A stretch of 64,000 nt of DNA from Pictodentalium vernedei (GCA_031216915.1 CM062294.1:32441128-32505127); one strand, 5' to 3'. Shown: positions 21,034 through 31,479, counted from the first letter of the stretch. The notes: a model not told the origin generated them from the letters alone. Made by a program: numbers and translations.

Positions 21034-21072
21034 GTAATTCAGTAATTTTTGTTATTATTTGTTCTTTTTTAG

Positions 21073-21167
21073 ATTTCTGATGAAGGGAGAGGAGTGCCAG
21101 CTATTACACCTATGTTAACACTAACGAGGATGCATAACTCACTTGGTGCGGCAAGTGGTATGCGAAG
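21073..21167 (+). CDS. AidB/ACDH-11-type acyl-CoA dehydrogenase, alternative exon B
   Basis: 95 nt, with acceptor TTCTTTTTTAG and donor GTATGT. Same phases as exon A. It encodes ISDEGRGVPAIT, then MLTLTRMHNS, ending GMR. It differs from exon A at residues 2, 14, 16, 20, 22, 24, 25 and 27. The invariant DEGRG and the TR pair, which in acyl-CoA dehydrogenases lie beside the active site, are kept in both. The intron between A and B is only 39 nt (21034-21072). MHNSLGAASGMR looks the closer of the two to the usual AidB-like family sequence, so B may be the ancestral form; that is a judgement from memory of the family pattern. Confidence 0.88.
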
Positions 21168-21257
21168 GTATGTAAAATATCTGTGATTATGTATCCTGTA
21201 TTCATTCATCACAATTTGCACAACTGCTTTATAAGATTGCTAATACAACTTTAATGA

Positions 21258-23870
21258 AAATTTCTTTCTGTTACCCAATTCCAGCTCTACAAATGTTTTA
21301 TTTCCCAATACCAGCTCGACAGATTTTTCTGTTTCCCAATACCAGCTCGACAGATTTTTCTGTTTTCCAATTCCAGCTTGACAGATTTTTCTGTTTCCCA
21401 ATACCAGCTCGACAGATTTTTCTGTTTTCCAATTCCAGCTTGACAGATTTTCCTGTTTCCCAATACCAGCTCGACAGATTTTTCTGTTTTCCAATTCCAG
21501 CTTGACAGATTTTTCTGTTTCCCAATACCAGCTCGACAGATTTTTCTGTTTCCCAATACCAGCTTGACAGATTTTTCTGTTTTCCATTGCCAGCTTGGCA
21601 GATTTTTCTGTTTTCCATTGCCATTTTGACAGATTTTTCTGTTTCCCAATACCAGCTCGACAGATTTTTTTGTTTTCCAATTCCAGCTTGACAGATTTTT
21701 CTGTTTTCCATTGCCAGCTTGACAGATTTTTCTGTTTTCCATTGCCAGCTTAACAGATTATTCTGTTTTCCAGTGCCAGCTTGACAGATTTTTCTGTTTT
21801 CCATTGCCAGCTTGACAGATTTTTCTGTTTTCCATTGCCAGCTTGACAGATTTTTCTGTTTTCCAGTGCCAGCTTGACAGATTTTTCTGTTTTCCAGTGC
21901 CAGCTTGATAGATTTTTCTGTTTTCCATTGCCAGTTTGACAGATTTTTCTGTTTTCCATTGCCAGCTTGACAGATTTTTCTGTTTTCCATTGCCAGCTTG
22001 ACAGATTTTTCTGTTTCCCAATACCAGCTCGACAGATTTTTCTGTTTTCCAATTCCAGCTTGACAGATTTTTCTGTTTTCCATTGCCAGCTTGACAGATT
22101 TTTCTGTTTTCCATTGCCAGCTTGACAGATTTTTCTGTTTTCCATTGCCAGCTTGACAGATTTTTCTGTTTTCCATTGCCAGCTTGGCAGATTTTTCTGT
22201 TTTCCATTGCCAGCTTGACAGATTTTTCTGTTTCCCAATACCAGCTCGACAGATTTTTTTGTTTTCCAATTCCAGCTTGACAGATTTTTCTGTTTTCCAT
22301 TGCCAGCTTGACAGATTTTTCTGTTTTCCATTGCCAGCTTAACAGATTATTCTGTTTTCCAGTGCCAGCTTGACAGATTTTTCTGTTTTCCATTGCCAGC
22401 TTGACAGATTTTTCTGTTTTCCATTGCCAGCTTGACAGATTTTTCTGTTTTCCAGTGCCAGCTTGACAGATTTTTCTGTTTTCCAGTGCCAGCTTGATAG
22501 ATTTTTCTGTTTTCCATTGCCAGCTTGACAGATTTTTCTGTTTTCCATTGCCAGCTTGACAGATTTTTCTGTTTTCCATTGCCAGCTTGACAGATTTTTC
22601 TGTTTTCCATTGCCAGCTTGACAGATTTTTCTGTTTCCCAATACCAGCTCGACAGATTTTTCTGTTTTCCAATTCCAGCTTGACAGATTTTTCTGTTTTC
22701 CATTGCCAGCTTGACAGATTTTTCTGTTTTCCATTGCCAGCTTGACAGATTTTTCTGTTTTCCATTGCCAGCTTGACAGATTTTTCTGTTTTCCATTGCC
22801 AGCTTGACAGATTTTTCTGTTTTCCATTGCCAGCTTGACAGATTTTTCTGTTTCCCAATACCAGCTCGACAGATTTTTCTGTTTTCCAATTCCAGCTTGA
22901 CAGATTTTTCTGTTTTCCATTGCCAGCTTGACAGATTTTTCTGTTTTCCATTGCCAGCTTGACAGATTTTTCTGTTTTCCATTGCCAACTTGACAGATTT
23001 TTCTGTTTTCCATTGCCAGCTTAACAGATTTTTCTGTTTTCCATTACCAGCTTGACAGATTTTTCTGTTTCCCAATACCAGCTCGACAGATTTTTCTGTT
23101 TTCCAATTCCAGCTTGACAGATTTTTCTGTTTTCCATTGCCAGCTTGACAGATTTTTCTGTTTTCCATTGCCAGCTTGACAGATTTTTCTGTTTTCCATT
23201 GCCAGCTTGACAGATTTTTCTGTTTTCCATTGCCAGCTTGACAGATTTTTCTGTTTTCCATTGCCAGCTTAACAGATTTTTCTGTTTTCCATTGCCAGCT
23301 TAACAGATTTTTCTGTTTTCCAATGCCATTACAGTGGTACCCTGTTAATTGAATAGCCACTTTGCCAATGAAAATTATTCAGTTAACAGGAGATTTCAAT
23401 TAACAGGGATTGTATCACTTTCCTGACTTCTGGAGATAAACTTTGCATTTATTCTATTATATCTTGTTTGACAGACCTCCATGAGCTCTGTCAAGCAAGA
23501 TATAATAGATTAAATGCCTGTATTGGATGTACTGATGCCAAATAGGGCTATAAACAAAGGAAAACTGGGGAGAGTCAGGATAATTTCTCGACAGGTTACA
23601 TGATTTTTTATTCAATTAACAGGAGTTTACTCTATAACCTATATTCAATTAACAGGCCAAATTTGTACTGGTGGTATGGTAAGTGGTTTTGTGTTGGGAA
23701 GTTATATTCAATTAACAGGGTCATTCAGTTAAGGGATATCCAATTAAGTGGGCTCCACTATACAACAGATTTTTCTGTTACCCAATGTCAATACAACAGA
23801 TTTTTCTGCTTCCCTATGCCAGCTTGACAGATTTTTCTTTTTCTGTTTCCCAATGTCAATACAACAGATA
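21258..23870. repeat. 31-bp intronic minisatellite, about 67-70 copies
   Basis: The unit is CAGCTTGACAGATTTTTCTG plus TTTTCCATTGC, 31 bp. Three main variants occur (CCATTGCCAGCTTG, CCAATTCCAGCTTG, CCCAATACCAGCTCG). A higher-order repeat is visible: the marker TAACAGATTATTCTG occurs at 21751 and 22340, exactly 589 bp = 19 units apart. The array resumes at 23763 after a 429-bp insertion. ACAGA-TTTT-TCTGT makes a small hairpin in each unit. Because 31 is one more than a multiple of three, all minus-strand frames stay open and give the same repeating peptide; I regard these as non-coding. Confidence 0.95.
23332..23760 (+). mobile_element. Tigger/pogo-like miniature element (429 bp)
   Basis: Terminal inverted repeats CAGTGGTACCCTGTTAATTG at the left and AATTAAGTGGGCTCCACTA at the right, flanked by TA on both sides (23330-23331, 23761-23762). 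It sits inside a minisatellite unit, whose sequence is restored if the element and one TA are removed. Inside are further copies of ATTCAATTAACAGG and a hairpin at about 23454-23508 (TATTATATCTTG arms). It has no transposase; a Tc1/mariner-superfamily transposase of the pogo group would mobilise it. Confidence 0.8.
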
Positions 23871-23884
23871 AATATCTCTTTACA

Positions 23885-24103
23885 GTTTACCCTTTACCTA
23901 ACATGAAAGGTAGGTGATACTTGTAAACAAACTTCTTGAATAACAATTTTTTTTAATTTTTTCATCAAAACCATAGCTTATGACCCTCATTGGAATGAGC
24001 TCATTCCATAGGTATCATAGTCTCTCTTTTTGAGACAAAAATATGGACATTTGAATAGAGATTGTTGTGAATAATGCTGGCCGTTATGTTGGGTAAAAGT
24101 TAA
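23885..24103 (+). mobile_element. Foldback miniature element, TTTACCCTTTACC family, copy 1
   Basis: Ends TTTACCCTTTACCTAACAT and GTTGGGTAAAAGTTAA, with a central hairpin around CATTGGAATGAGCTCATTCC. It is related to 41379-41627 and 54997-55231. No ORF. Confidence 0.65.
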
Positions 24104-24109
24104 CATACT

Positions 24110-24522
24110 TAAGGCCACACAAAGTAGATGTTCTGTTTCTCAGGCCAAGTTTGGTAAAATTGCATGCAGGCGGGCGGTTTTTTATTTTATATTTTATTTT
24201 TGTAACTATTTCTTTGCCATCAGAAGTTCATATTCTTGGTTTATTTTATGTTTCAGGCCTCATAATCTACAGAATAGCAAGGGCAGTGGTATGTTTCGTC
24301 CCTTGGGTGCAACAAGGCTTTGCAATGCTAAAGCATTGCAAAGCCTTGTTGCACTCTAGGGACAAATTTATCAATTTTATTAACTTGTGTAAAATATCAG
24401 ACAAAAACCATTTAATTTCTATTTTTTAAAGTTTGCATTGGTCATAAAAAGAGAGCATGCGACAACCAAAAGACCATGCAGGAGGGCCTGAGAAACAGAT
24501 TTTTAATTTTATTAAGCCTAAA
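24110..24522 (+). mobile_element. Hairpin miniature element, GGCCACACAAAG family, copy 1
   Basis: Begins AAGGCCACACAAAGTAGATG; both ends contain CTGTTTCTCAGGCC or its reverse complement. A central near-perfect hairpin (GCAACAAGGCTTTGCAATGC arms) is at about 24308-24352. Further copies are at 36104, 36633, 37373 and 51717. Non-coding. It lies 22 bp before the acceptor of exon 3. Confidence 0.75.
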
Positions 24523-24544
24523 TTAATGTTACAATTTACTTCAG

Positions 24545-24644
24545 AATTGTTAGTCTTGCCAGAGATTATAGTACAAGACGACAGGCCTTTGGAAAATATT
24601 TAAAAGATCATCCTCTTCATATACAGACACTGTCAAGATTAGAG
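24545..24644 (+). CDS. AidB/ACDH-11-type acyl-CoA dehydrogenase, exon 3
   Basis: 100 nt between CTTCAG and GTGAGT. The first base completes the Arg codon begun by exon A or B; the rest encodes 33 residues starting IVSLARDYSTRRQAFGKYL and ending TLSRLE. The R-AFG-L pattern is the classic helix G/H signature of acyl-CoA dehydrogenases (compare RKTFG in mammalian enzymes), where the Arg contacts the FAD. Ends in phase 0. The acceptor is very close to a miniature element (24110-24522). The following intron is 17.5 kb. Confidence 0.92.
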
Positions 24645-24996
24645 GTGAGTTTAATTATTTGTTACCGGTGTAGCAGTGCTTCATCTCCTCCTTCCCCAGG
24701 GGAGGAGGATGTATAGCATAAGTGTGTGGGCTGGGGGGAGGGGGGATATTGTAGGCTGGTATTGTAGTGATTTGTCGTGACTCTCTGTTATGGACCAGTA
24801 GGGGTGGTGGATCGCTCTGCCATTAGTCAAATATTCAACTTGTTTTGCTGCTGAGCTATAACTACAAAGATCTAGGACGGCCAGAAACTGTCCTCTAAGA
24901 TTGCCCAGAAGAGCTCTTTTGCGTCCCCAAAACTTTGAGGCTATTTTATTTCATTGCCCAGAAGTGCTTCTAGCTCTCCTAAACTTTGAGGCCATT
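24645..24996. other. Intron 3, proximal part
   Basis: No gene. A purine-rich stretch GGGGAGGAGGATG lies near 24700. A short duplicated phrase (TGCCCAGAAG...AACTTTGAGGC) occurs at about 24902-24940 and 24957-24992. Confidence 0.5.
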
Positions 24997-25381
24997 TTTA
25001 GCTCACCTGACTGAAAGTCAGGGTGAGCTTTAGTGATCACTCTTCATCTGTCGTTCGTCCTTCATCTGTGAACATGGTGTTTGCGATTTCTCCCCCAAAA
25101 CTGCTGGACCGATTTAAGTGAAATTTGAGATGATTGTTTGTTATGACATCGCATTTTGATTTTGTTCAAATCAAGTTGCCCCACTCCTGGGTAGAGCCAC
25201 ACCCAAAAAGTGCCTAAATCTTTAAAAATCTTCTTCTCATGAACCAGCAGTAGCAGAGACTTAATATTTGATGTGCAGCTTCCTTTTGTTGTGTAGACTC
25301 AGATTTGTTCAAGAGAAGTTCGAGGGGCTATATTTGCCGCCGTCATGAGAGGGGCAAGAATTTTGGTCCCAAAATTTATAT

Positions 25382-25583
25382 ATTTTTATACTGTACCAAT
25401 GACCAAGACTTAGCTGGTGCTAACTCTAAAAAATCCAGGGCCAAACACAAATTTTGCCCCCCAATCCCCAAAATTTGCATCTAAAACCAAAAGAAATCAT
25501 GTCCTATAGGACCTCCATACTTTGCCCTTACTGCGCATGCGCAGTGTCAAGGACTTTCCGAAATTGGCACCAATTATCATTCT
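25382..25583 (+). repeat. Left inverted terminal repeat of DIRS element C
   Basis: About 200 bp, the reverse complement of 32242-32469 with only a few differences (for example the shared TACTGCGCATGCGCAGT palindrome and the CCCCCCAATCCCC block). Confidence 0.92.
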
Positions 25584-26471
25584 CTGTTTGGCCCTTCATC
25601 AGTCAACATCTCACTGATCTTTGTGCTTGTAAATCTCAGTTTAAAGGATGCCAGACACGTAATTATTGGAGAAATGGTGATTCTAAGGAGGATATAGAAG
25701 GAGGAGAGGAAAAAGGAGTGACAAAAAATAATCAGGGCTGTACTTAAAAATTTTTATGAAATTATGTTAAGTTGCCTATTTTCGAGGCATAGGCCTCTTG
25801 TTGTCATTCTTGCTATAAAGTTGCACTGCTTATTCAGTGTTTCCTCTCCCCTGGTCTTCTAAGTCCCCCCTTGCAATTCTCCCATGCTTTTGGCATATTT
25901 TTGAGAAAGATCATTTCTAAATTCTCTTGGGAGAGTTAGCTTGGTTACAGAATGTTTTCTGTTATTTTCCCCATAGTTACGTTTTCACCCATGGGTGTAT
26001 AAACGTTGTGTTCTGCATCTTCCATCTGATGTTCTGCACATTCTCCCCTGGGAGTCTCTGTCTTGCATCAGATAGAGTGTAATTTTGATGACTGATTTCG
26101 GGCCAGTTTTGTTAGTGCCTGGAGTCATGTTTTCTGGTGTTTTTACACTGTTTGTTTACATTGGCAACAGTCTCTTTTGAGGGGGGCTGTTTGCCTTTGG
26201 AGTAGTTTATCTCACTATAAGATACATTTTTATTATCCGTAAGTGTTGCATTAATTATTTAATATAAATTTAAAATTTTTGACCACACTTAGCCATCGGA
26301 TCCATTGGGGCTCAACGTTACTTTTCAGAAACTTGGGCTTCGCTGAAAAAATATTTTTCAAAAATTATTTTGATTTTCAATTGTTTTTTCATTATTAATG
26401 GATCATGTTATTATGTATCTTTGTGTTAGGGGTTTGTGCGAGTAACTAGGACTTGTTGTTGACTTTTCACA

Positions 26472-28533
26472 ATGAAAGGATATTGTTCAAATTGTAATAG
26501 GAAGAAATCTTCCTCTGACTTTCATGATCATTGCATTAATTGTAGTCAGTGTTCTCGCACTAATCCCTGTTCTGTATGTCAATATTGGGATGACAAACAT
26601 TGGAAACATGTGTCACGATATGTTGTTAGTGGAGAAAGGGCTATGCCGGCTCTTTCTCCGCAGGGTCACTCTACTCTATCAGTTTCTATTTCAGAGGAAC
26701 AAGAACAGGGTGATGTTTCCATGTTATCTTCCGCAAGTGCGCTTCCGTCGTCACAAATGAATACAGAGTTAGCGGCAAAAGTGCTCATGGAGATTAAACA
26801 AATGTCGTCCGCTAGCTCGCCCGGTGTAGCGTCCATTCACTGAATGGTTCGGCAGCCGGGTTCGTCCGATGCAGTCCAGGAGGAAATGTTGGGTGATGCG
26901 AGCACTATAAACATTCAACGTGCACACCCAGTGACGGCGGATAGTAGGAGAGATCGGAGGAAGCCTTCGAGTCCGGTTCCTAGCTCGTCCAGGTCCAGCC
27001 GGGCCGCAAGCGAGAGAGGCCCCTCTCTCGTACAACAACATCTGGGACCAGATGTTGTGGTACAAAATGTGTCGCAAGCGGAGCACACGTCCGTCGCTCG
27101 GGACGCTCCGTTGTATAGACAGTCCGCGGAGACTGCTCAGGCTTCTTCCTCTCATCAGCGCACACGACCGCACCTTGGCTACGTGACCGCCAATATTTTA
27201 CCAGCTTCGCCGATCAGGGATTCTTCGGCGACCAGGTCACACCATCCGGTAGCCAGAGACACGAGGCCGATGGACTCTGGACGTTCGCATAGGAAGATGC
27301 GGAGCTGCCCTCGGCGAAGCAGCGAAAGACTGCGCCTCCGCAGGCCTCGATGTCGGACGTACTTGTGCAAATAGCACAACTTATCGCAGCATCCCAGCAA
27401 CCGACAGAAACGGTGTCGGATCGGGAATTATCCGACGGCGCTGGGTCGGTACGCTCCGCCGAAGCATCGGGGCGGACGACCGGGAGCATCATGAGGTCCG
27501 ACCGGATGGTGAAAGGGATACGGATGACTTGGAGCTATCCCTTTCGGAACAACATAAAGCTGCCGTGGACTTCATCCGGCACTTTCTCCCTCAAGTTGTT
27601 ACGTCGGGCCAGACTGCTGCGGTTCCGGACAAGAGAATTATAGCGTCATTGGACTCTGATTTCTTTGAGCGGTTCAGGGACATCGCTCCCGAGTTTCCGT
27701 TTCAGTCCAATAATGTTGCAAGAACATTTGAATTATTGAACGACGCCATATTCAAACTTGCTTCCAAAACGGGAAAAGCAGGTTTCTTGTCCGCCAATAC
27801 TCTCAACCTGCCTTTCAGTAATGCAAGGAATAAATTCGATACGGCAGGACAGGGTATCCCGAGAGTTCCTCTGCGTATGGACGACGAGGCGGAAGACTTA
27901 GAATTATCATTACCGTCGTCGGCGTCTATTCCAACCGCGGTGTTGGAAACAACTATTTCGTCTAACAGAGCCAGTTTAGATGCCTTATCTTACGCAGATC
28001 ACCTTATTAAGGCGTTATCACTGCGCCTTCAAGGGAAAGAATTTCAGGATATACAATCCTCTTTAAGACTTCTTTCAAGGGCAGTAGCTTATTCCACGTG
28101 TAACTCCGCCCTTTCAGTGGCAAACCTGGAGTTGGTTAGACGTGACGCAGCCCTAGCTACATCCACACTCGTGGATACTAAGGTGAAGAACTCTCTCAGA
28201 GTCGCTTCGGTCTCCGGAGAACTTCTCTTCGACGGCAAGCTTTCTGCAATTTACGATAAAATTACAAAGAAAGCTTCGGATTCTCTGCTGTTCAAATCTG
28301 CTTCTAAGAAGTCGGACACGGCAGATAAGAGTAAGACAGGCACTTCTGGGTCTAATGCGCCCAAGAGAGGTTCCTATAGAGGTTCCGGTGCGTCCTCTTG
28401 GTCTTATTCAAGAGACCGTCAAGGTAGCGACTCACGTTCGGGACGTCCTTCGGGCCGGGACAACCGGTCAGACGCCCCGAGGTCGACGGGTCGTGGAGGA
28501 CGTGGTTTCTCCTACCGCAGGTCCAGGAGGTGA
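26472..28533 (+). pseudogene. DIRS gag-like ORF1 (element C), broken
   Basis: Starts at ATG 26472 with a Cys/His-rich module (CSNC, CINCSQC, CSVCQYW), probably a zinc finger. A TGA at 26841-26843 and a stop at 27372-27374 interrupt that frame. The conserved MSDVLVQIAQLIAASQQ block is in a second frame from 27350, and the long remaining part (to 28533) is in a third, with helical capsid-like content (LELVRRDAALATS), ending in an Arg/Ser/Gly-rich tail (28350-28530) suited to nucleic-acid binding. In element B the equivalent 5' block runs without these shifts, so these are lesions in C rather than programmed shifts. The gag role is inferred from position. Confidence 0.75.
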
Positions 28534-30523
28534 TGGCTTCAACCTCTATCGCGTACCGGTTGGCGGAAGGTTGTCGAGTTTTTCACAAGAGTGGGCGTCG
28601 ATTACGGACGACCCTTGGGTGAGAGGGGTGATTTCGGAAGGTCTAAAGATATCCTTCAAACGAAAGCCTCCATTAACTCGAAGTAAAAAATGGACTCAAC
28701 TTCCGTCAAATCCGCAGAAAAGAGACGCTCTATTATCAGAGGTGCAGTCTCTTTTAATGAAGAACGCGGTAGAGGTCGTAGAAAACCAGGAGACACCGAG
28801 ATTCTACAGCCATCTGTTTCTGGTTCCGAAACCAGACGGCTCGTTCCGTCCAGTCATAGTTTTGAGCTGGATAAACAAGCTGATCGTCGCTCCGAAGTTT
28901 TATATGGAGACGATTCGATCGGTCAGAGCGAGTATTCGGGTGATCGATTATGCAACAAGCATAGATCTCAAAGATGCGTACTTTCACGTCATGGTACATC
29001 CGACATTCAGAAAGTATCTACGCTTCGCAGTCCTAGGGGTGGTGTATCAATTCCGGGCGATGTGCTTCGGATTGAATCTAGCACCCTGGGCTTTCACTCG
29101 GGTAATGAACTCGGTAATGATGTATTTCCGAGCTCATTCGTCTGCGGTAACGTCGGCCTACCTGGACGACATTCTTCAGAGGTACGGCAACGAGTTAACG
29201 CTTCAGAACGATGTGCAGAATCTACTTCTATTGCTCCGATGTCTCGGTTTTATAATAAACGAGGAGAAGTCGGATCTGGTGCCGTCCAAGTCATTCACAC
29301 ATCTGGGAATGAGCTTCGAGACACACAACAATCTCGTTCGTCTGCCGTTAACCAGAGCGAAATTAGTCAGTTGTTTTGCTCGCTATTGTCTGCATGCAGA
29401 CAAAGTCACAGCGAGAGAATTTATGAGACTGATAGGTCTGTGCGGAGCCGCAGCGGATCTCATTCCGATGGGGAGGTTACGCACGCGTCCTCTCCAAATT
29501 TTCTTGACTCAGAATTGGAGTGTGTAAATTCATTCGCTCGACATAGACGTTCTCTTGTCAGATCAAGTGAAATGAGAGATTCAGACTTGGGCAAACATTC
29601 AGTGGTTAACTCAGGGAGTTCCGCTGCAGTTGCCGGATCCGAGTTTTACCATTATGACGGATGCCAGTCAAACAGGTTGGGGTGCATCATTGATCCCAAC
29701 GGATTCGAGATGCCAGGGTCTTTGGGATCCGCAATTCCTGGGCAAGCACATAAACATCAAGGAAATGATGTCAATTTGGCATGCGTTACGTCATTGGATG
29801 GACATTATTCACAATGCTCATGTCCAAATCCTATCCGACAATACGACAGTAGTGGCATATATACGGAATCAGGGAGGCACTCATTCAATTCCGTTGTTCA
29901 GTCTAACGGAAAGAATCCTTCTGTTTGCTCTAGAACATCAGGTTCTTCTTTCGGTCCGTCATATACCAGGTTGTCTGAATGTACTAGCAGACTCCCTTTC
30001 ACGAAAGGGTCGCTTGTTGCCGTCGGAGTGGACTCTCAACAAATAAGTATTCAATCAGATTTGCTACCAATGGGAACGGCCAATGATAGACTTATTTGCG
30101 ACACATCTCAACAATCAGTTGCAGACGTATGTGTCTCCGTGTCCGGATCCAAGAGCATTTGCAGTAGACGCTCTGTCGATCTCTTGGGACGGAATGATAG
30201 GATATGCGTATCCTCCAGCGCCGTTAATTCAACAAGTATTGCTAAAGATAAAACAATCTCAATGCAAGATTCTGTTGGTAGCATCTCTGTCTCCACAGAG
30301 ACCGTGGATAAATCTACTCAGGTGTCTGTTGTGGGACCTACCGCGAAAGCTTCCTCCACGGGAGGATCTTCTTTCTCAGGGGAAATCGCGTCAACTCCAT
30401 CACAACCCGCAAGGGCTCAACCTTCACGTTTTTCCGTTGTGCGGTCCTTCTTGCATGGCAAGCACTTTACAGGACGAGCAGTGGACGCGATTTCTAACTG
30501 TAGGAGGACCTCCTCTTCGCTAA
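28355..30523 (+). pseudogene. DIRS reverse transcriptase, RNase H and methylase-like region (element C), broken
   Basis: Overlaps the end of ORF1 by 179 bp in another frame. Reverse transcriptase: FLVPKPDGSFRPVI, then SIDLKDAYFHVMVHP, FGLNLAPWAFTRVM, and catalytic YLDD at 29159-29170. A TAA at 29525 ends the first part. RNase H follows in the same frame (29630-30046: MTDASQTGWGA, LSDNTTVVAYI, ADSLSR), ending at TAA 30044. A third block, 30083-30523 (MIDLFATHLNNQLQTYVSP, then FAVDALSISWDGM), matches what is usually called the Dam-methylase-like domain of DIRS1-type elements. Two in-frame stops imply an inactive copy unless read through. Confidence 0.88.
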
Positions 30524-31479
30524 ACTATGCGGCTAAGTGGAAGGTTTTTCGTCGTTGGTGTAGGGATAATTCTGTTGATATTTTTGATCCCTCTATACCA
30601 GACATTGCAAACTTTCTAGTATACTTGTTTGACAAAATCAAACTGCAGCCTGTTACTATTAAGGGTTATAGGTCTATGTTATCTGATACCTATGCACATC
30701 ATGATAGTTTACAAATTGGATCTAATGTCTCTTTATCTAAGTTGGTAAGAAACTTCTCGATAAATAGACCCAGAACTCTTAGGTTAATTCCTAAATGGAA
30801 TTTAGCTTGGGTTCTTCTTAAACTGAAGGAAAAGTCATTTGAACCTCTTGGGACAGTAGATTTCAAATTCTTGTCTTATAAGACAGCTTTTCTCTTAGCT
30901 TTCTCTTCTGCTAGAAGAGTCAGTGAGCTTCATGCACTGTCGGTGGATGATTCTCACTATTGTAGTGTCGGGAACACTATCACCTTCACTACTAATGTGG
31001 GATTTTTAGCTAAGAATCAGGCTCCTAATAAATATCCGGAACCTATTGTTATTAAGGCTCTTCCGTCTTCAGACGGGCGTAGGCCTTTACTCTGTCCTGT
31101 TAGAGCGTTACGTATCTATAAATAGAGATCTCAGTTTATCAGAAAGGGACGGAAACGTTTCTTTCTGTCTCTGATGCCTAATAGAAAGGTCATTTCAGTC
31201 CATTCTATTGCTAGATGGATTCAATTAACTATCCGTACTGCTTATGAAAATTTATCTTCTTCTCAGCAGTCTGTGCTTAAGATTTCGGCTCATGAAGTAA
31301 GAGCTCTTGCTACTTCTTGGGCTTATGCTAATAGTATTGCTATTACAGATTTAATGAAGGCTGCTTATTGGTCTCAGCCATTCACATTCACGAATTTTTA
31401 TCTCAGAAATATTGAGTCCATTTCTGGAGACCTGCATTGTTTAGGTCCGTTATCTGTTGCTCAGAATGTCGTCCACTAA
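28690..31479 (+). pseudogene. DIRS tyrosine recombinase ORF (element C), one stop
   Basis: The recombinase proper starts near 30420 (SSLNYAAKWKVFRRWCRD) and replaces the integrase of LTR elements. Catalytic residues are visible: Arg in ARRVSEL (30916), His-x-x-Arg in HEVRAL (31291 and 31300), and the Tyr nucleophile in FTNFYLR (31399). A TAG at 31123-31125, between the first Arg box and the H-x-x-R box, interrupts the frame. This frame is open without any stop from 28690 to 31122, thus overlapping nearly the whole RT/RNase H region in another frame. The N-terminal 570 or so codons have no recombinase similarity and may be a by-product. Confidence 0.85.

Noticed and set aside
21258..23330. CRISPR array
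   Set aside because: Units are contiguous with no unique spacers, in a eukaryotic intron.
21240..23360. Long minus-strand open frames (up to 397 codons) rich in Lys, Asn, Trp and Glu
   Set aside because: They are by-products of the 31-bp minisatellite: the same peptide appears in several frames and none has a non-repetitive start or domain.
26841..26846. TGA-ATG in DIRS-C ORF1 as a programmed stop-restart
   Set aside because: The ORF is broken again at 27372 and shifted further on, while element B lacks the downstream shifts; ordinary decay is simpler.
28690..30400. N-terminal 570 codons of the 811-codon frame as an extra DIRS protein
   Set aside because: This part overlaps clear RT and RNase H domains in another frame and shows no motif of its own; only the last part is recombinase.
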